Positions 5,943 through 8,960 of a stretch of DNA of 8,960 bases are shown here, piece by piece. Positions within the stretch are counted from its first letter, which is position 1, and each line of letters opens with the position of its first letter. The notes beneath the pieces were generated by a model. It was not told where the DNA came from. It saw only the letters and a list, made by a program, of their open reading frames with translations, and made no database searches. This stretch comes from Candidatus Kuenenia stuttgartensis (GTDB lineage Bacteria > Bacteroidota > Bacteroidia > Chitinophagales > Chitinophagaceae): NCBI GenBank assembly GCA_943330835.2, contig CALQJH020000064.1, positions 1 to 8,960 on the forward strand. The letters run 5' to 3'. A program made the translations under genes and the position numbers.

Positions 5943-7371
5943 ATCACTTCTTCCCAAAATTAATTTACAGCATTATAAGAATAGTGCATGGGGGGTTGTG
6001 TCTAACATATTGCAAAATATTTTATTGAGTGTTTTTTTTATTATTGTTGCAAGGCAATATACAAAATCTGATTTCGCAAATTATATCATTGCAAATACTA
6101 TATACACCTTTGTACTGGGCTTTTCTACTTTAGGTTTAGGATATTGGTTTATTCGGGAATTAGTCAATACTACAGATAAAAACAAACTGCTGTACAAGTT
6201 TTTTAAAATGCAATTGTACATTGGTGTGGTTTTTTACTTAATAAATATAATCATCTCATTTTCACTTTACCAAAATGAACTCATTAGATCTTTATCTCTA
6301 ATTATTGGAATAAACATAGTTTTCGATAATGTTATTTATGTAATCAAATCTTTAAATATTGCTGAATTTCAACAGAAAAAAACATTTGTATTATTAGTAG
6401 TTGAAGCATTCTTAAAATTAATTATTGCTGTTATTTTATTCTTTTATCCAATGCAATTATATGTATTGGCTTTTTTTCTAATCGCGCTGAGACTGATAAC
6501 TTTAAATCTATTTGTTAGATATGGTTGTTCGAATACAATCAGTTTGAAAAAAATACTTTTAGTTGAGATCAGTTTCAAGGAAGTTAAAGAGCTAATTGCT
6601 ACAAATTGGTCCTTTGTAGTTATTGGTAGTTTATCTGTTGTGAACTGGAAAGTTGGAAATATATTTATTTCGAAGTTTTTAAATTTATCCGATGTTGCAA
6701 ATTATGAAATATCCTTTAAAATATTGTCCTTAGCATATATCATTCCTGTAATTGTTTCATCATCCATTTATCCAAATCTTTTGAACGCATATAAAGTAAG
6801 TGTTGATAAAATGAAATCTATTTATTACAATATTTATTTTCCTTTTAGCATTTTTGGAATTATATCCTTTACATTCATATTCTCATATGCAGACTATTTA
6901 ATACCACTGTTATTTGGACAGAAGTATCATGACGCTTCAGCTTGTTGCAAAGAAATGTTCTTAGTGATGTTAATATTTCCAACTCTTTTTATTCAGGCAA
7001 ATGTATTAATGACATTAAAACTCGAAAAACTGGACATGTGGTGCAACTTAATTAGTTTGTTAGTTAATGTTACACTTTGCTATTTCGGGTTGATTTTTTT
7101 CAAGTCCGTTTCTGTAGTAAATTATTCTATTTTCATCTCCATATTTTGTTTCCATTTGGCACAGGATATTATTTTAATCAGGAGAAAAATTGCTACAATA
7201 AAACATGTATTAATCTTCTATTTTTCAACTGCATTTATTGTACTCCTTTATTATTATCTAAATACTTTGATTATTAAAGAAATTCTATTTTTTACTTTTT
7301 GGTTATCATTTGGAATAGTAGCTTGTTGTATTTATTTTTATAGAAATAAAAATATAAATCCCGCGAAATGA
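5914..7371 (+). CDS. Wzx-type polysaccharide flippase (MATE/MOP superfamily), non-ATG start
   Basis: A polytopic protein of about 485 residues with some 12-14 hydrophobic helices, resembling Wzx/RfbX oligosaccharide-lipid translocases that move undecaprenyl-linked repeat units across the inner membrane. The N-terminal helix region NSAWGVVSNILQN is typical of the family entry helix, and the later segment with LLFGQKYHDAS resembles the conserved helix boundary seen in Wzx proteins (LFG..Y). The frame has no ATG before about codon 100, and starting there would delete the first helices. TTG at 5914, or TTG at 5920, is therefore the probable start; both lie inside the polymerase gene after an A-rich stretch. 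The overlap suggests translational coupling with the polymerase. The stop overlaps the next start in ATGA. The molecule transported is unknown. Gene identity is solid; the exact start is uncertain. Confidence 0.85.
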   Translation: MILKIKNRFKSLLPKINLQHYKNSAWGVVSNILQNILLSVFFIIVARQYTKSDFANYIIANTIYTFVLGFSTLGLGYWFIRELVNTTDKNKLLYKFFKMQLYIGVVFYLINIIISFSLYQNELIRSLSLIIGINIVFDNVIYVIKSLNIAEFQQKKTFVLLVVEAFLKLIIAVILFFYPMQLYVLAFFLIALRLITLNLFVRYGCSNTISLKKILLVEISFKEVKELIATNWSFVVIGSLSVVNWKVGNIFISKFLNLSDVANYEISFKILSLAYIIPVIVSSSIYPNLLNAYKVSVDKMKSIYYNIYFPFSIFGIISFTFIFSYADYLIPLLFGQKYHDASACCKEMFLVMLIFPTLFIQANVLMTLKLEKLDMWCNLISLLVNVTLCYFGLIFFKSVSVVNYSIFISIFCFHLAQDIILIRRKIATIKHVLIFYFSTAFIVLLYYYLNTLIIKEILFFTFWLSFGIVACCIYFYRNKNINPAK

Positions 7372-8510
7372 GAATAATTATTATAGTGCCATCTTTTCCC
7401 TTGAATATCTCAGATGTAAAGGGAGGCGTAAATTCCGCAATTATAAATTTATTGCATGGATTTGAAAAATTCAATATTGATGTGAGGATAATTTCTTTCA
7501 CAAAAGAAGTAAATGAAATCACAGTTATACCATTTTCTAACAAAATCGAATTTCATTATGAACCAGAAGGACTTTTTCCGTTTCATTCATTGAATTATTT
7601 ATTCTTTGGGCCTGGTATTTTGAAAAGGCATATCAAATCTTTTAAAGCTGACATTATTCATTATCAAACAGGTAATACAATGATGTTTACTAGAATTTTA
7701 GGGGTGCTTCAAAAGAAAATAATATTGACAATTCATTCATTTGCTTTTCAGGAATTGAAAACAAAAACTAGTATTAAAGATAAAATCACATGGTGGTATA
7801 ATGGTACAGTAAATGAGATGCTGAAATCGCCTAACGTAATATATATATCAGATTTATCCAAGGAGCAACATTTTTCAAAAAAAGTAAAGCATCACTCTAT
7901 AATACCTAATGCAATCAGATCTGATTATTTCGACGTGAAAATGAAACCAAAAACATCAAACAAATTAATTTATGTTGGAGTAATAAACAATAGAAAAAAT
8001 ATTTACACACTTCTAAACACACTAAAATCTTTAATTCAAAATGGAATTTATTTTACTCTGGATGTAATTGGGGACTTTACAGATGAAGAATATAGAAATA
8101 AAATTTTGACATTCGTTAATAATAATGATTTAGATAATTATGTCACTTTTAAAGGCTGGATTAGTCAGGATAAATTATTAGGTATTATGGCCGATGTAGA
8201 TATTCTGGTTTTAAGTTCATTTCAGGAAACATTACCAATGGTTATAGCAGAGTTTATGTCAGCTGGAAAGGTTATTGTTTCATCGGATGTTGGTGGAATA
8301 CCAGAAATGATTAAAGATAAAAATGATGGATTCTTATTTAATCTTAAAGAACCTGATCAGCTTGTAAACATCCTTGAAAGTTTGTATAATAATGATGAAT
8401 TGATCTCCTTCATTTCAACAAATGCCAAACAATCAGCATCGAAAAAATACTTATGCGAAAATGTCGCAAAAAAAACAATCGAATTTTATAACGAATGTAT
8501 TGTTGGATAA
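7368..8510 (+). CDS. Glycosyltransferase family 4 (GT-B fold)
   Basis: A 380-residue cytoplasmic or membrane-associated glycosyltransferase likely to add one sugar to the lipid-linked repeat unit from a nucleotide-sugar donor. The N-terminal half starts MRIIIIVPSFPL and contains the glycine pair KGGVNSAI, the usual acceptor-side Rossmann loop. The C-terminal half starts near YVGVINNRKN (about 203-212) and contains GWISQDKL, DILVLSSFQE and the GT4 donor-binding E-x7-E pair Glu287/Glu295 (ETLPMVIAE). DVGGIPEMI and DGFLF follow, both hallmarks of retaining GT4 enzymes. Length is normal. The start overlaps the flippase stop (ATGA, 7368-7371), implying coupled translation. Donor and acceptor sugars cannot be read from the sequence. 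Confidence 0.93.
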   Translation: MRIIIIVPSFPLNISDVKGGVNSAIINLLHGFEKFNIDVRIISFTKEVNEITVIPFSNKIEFHYEPEGLFPFHSLNYLFFGPGILKRHIKSFKADIIHYQTGNTMMFTRILGVLQKKIILTIHSFAFQELKTKTSIKDKITWWYNGTVNEMLKSPNVIYISDLSKEQHFSKKVKHHSIIPNAIRSDYFDVKMKPKTSNKLIYVGVINNRKNIYTLLNTLKSLIQNGIYFTLDVIGDFTDEEYRNKILTFVNNNDLDNYVTFKGWISQDKLLGIMADVDILVLSSFQETLPMVIAEFMSAGKVIVSSDVGGIPEMIKDKNDGFLFNLKEPDQLVNILESLYNNDELISFISTNAKQSASKKYLCENVAKKTIEFYNECIVG

Positions 8511-8537
8511 AATATTCGGTAACAAATTAAATTATTC

Positions 8538-8960
8538 ATGAGACTTTATTTTTTGGCCTTCATAAGAATATTGTCAAGTAAATTATACACGAAAAATTGG
8601 AATATTTATTTGGCTCACATTAATTCTGCAGATTTAGTTTTCAATGATTTTGAAAACATAAAATTCACTACGGTTTTAATAAAAGTCTCGAATAGATTCT
8701 TTGCGGATCCCTTTGTTTTTAAAAATAAAGATGGAAGTTTAAATGTGATTTGTGAGGACTACTCTTACTTCAAGTATGGAAAAATATCCATGTCAACATT
8801 TGATCAAAACTTTAAGTTGATTGCTTCAAAAGAATTGCTTGATATTGGAAGTCATCTCTCCTACCCAAATGTGTTTGTTCAAAATGGAAAAACATATATA
8901 ATGCCCGAATCCAGTAAGGAAGGGAATTTATATTGTTATGAATTTGATTTTGAGAAGAAA
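8538..8960 (+). CDS. GINT1-N-like beta-propeller sugar-transferase protein, 3' truncated
   Basis: An open frame of 141 codons starting at ATG 8538, 27 nt after the glycosyltransferase stop, runs off the right edge. It begins with a short hydrophobic/basic stretch. It then shows two segments I associate with the N-terminal domain of glucosamine inositolphosphorylceramide transferase-like (GINT1-type) proteins: NRFFADPFVFKN (52-63) and HLSYPNVFVQNGKTYIMPES (106-125). These recall the blade repeats of a GH43-like five-bladed propeller. Bacterial members often occur in surface-polysaccharide clusters beside glycosyltransferases, sometimes fused to a formyltransferase-like or transferase domain; any such domain here would lie beyond the edge. 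A role in sugar transfer or modification of the repeat unit is inferred. It could instead be a glycoside-hydrolase-like propeller without transferase activity. Confidence 0.65.
   Translation, partial: MRLYFLAFIRILSSKLYTKNWNIYLAHINSADLVFNDFENIKFTTVLIKVSNRFFADPFVFKNKDGSLNVICEDYSYFKYGKISMSTFDQNFKLIASKELLDIGSHLSYPNVFVQNGKTYIMPESSKEGNLYCYEFDFEKK

Noticed and set aside
7077..7543. Short ORFs within the flippase 3' end and antisense to the glycosyltransferase start
   Set aside because: Shadows of confident genes with no start signal or domain of their own.

Overview
The window is part of an exopolysaccharide/capsule biosynthesis locus, all on the + strand, from an AT-rich member of the Bacteroidota. 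Sphingobacteriia or Chitinophagia seem most likely, but the sequence does not fix the genus. The assignment rests on the low GC content, the weak A-rich ribosome-binding regions, a possible Bacteroidota-type -7 box (TAnnTTTG) before the NusG-like gene, and the gene set itself: a Wza-like exporter with a C-terminal membrane helix, a fused Wzz/BY-kinase, and a UpxY-like NusG paralog.

Layout. Positions 2-517 hold the 3' part of a Wza-type outer-membrane export gene whose start lies outside the window. It is followed after 11 nt by a full-length Wzc-like chain-length regulator/tyrosine autokinase (529-2874). A 177-nt non-coding leader (2875-3051) carries a candidate promoter, a perfect 9-bp inverted repeat, a C-rich/G-poor stretch and a possible 10-codon leader peptide. 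It precedes a NusG-family specialised elongation factor (3052-3582). Right after that gene is a strong intrinsic-terminator-like hairpin (3608-3644). Beyond it lie a NodB-type polysaccharide deacetylase (3666-4580), a Wzy/O-antigen-ligase-type polymerase (4635-5942), a Wzx-type flippase (5914 or 5920 to 7371, non-ATG start, overlapping the polymerase), a GT4-family glycosyltransferase (7368-8510, ATGA overlap), and the beginning of a GINT1-N-like beta-propeller sugar-transferase gene cut by the right edge (8538-8960).

How the genes work together (inferred from families). Glycosyltransferases, here the GT4 enzyme and perhaps the last gene, build a lipid-linked repeat unit. The flippase moves it across the inner membrane and the polymerase joins the units. 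The Wzc-like kinase controls chain length and couples to the Wza-like channel for export, and the deacetylase may trim N- or O-acetyl groups. The NusG paralog probably lets RNA polymerase pass terminators in this long operon. The most interesting feature is the regulatory arrangement: an antiterminator gene flanked by an unusual leader and, immediately downstream, a terminator that would otherwise isolate the glycan-assembly genes. No RNA genes, CRISPR arrays, insertion sequences or attachment sites were seen, and no intergenic stretch exceeds 177 nt.
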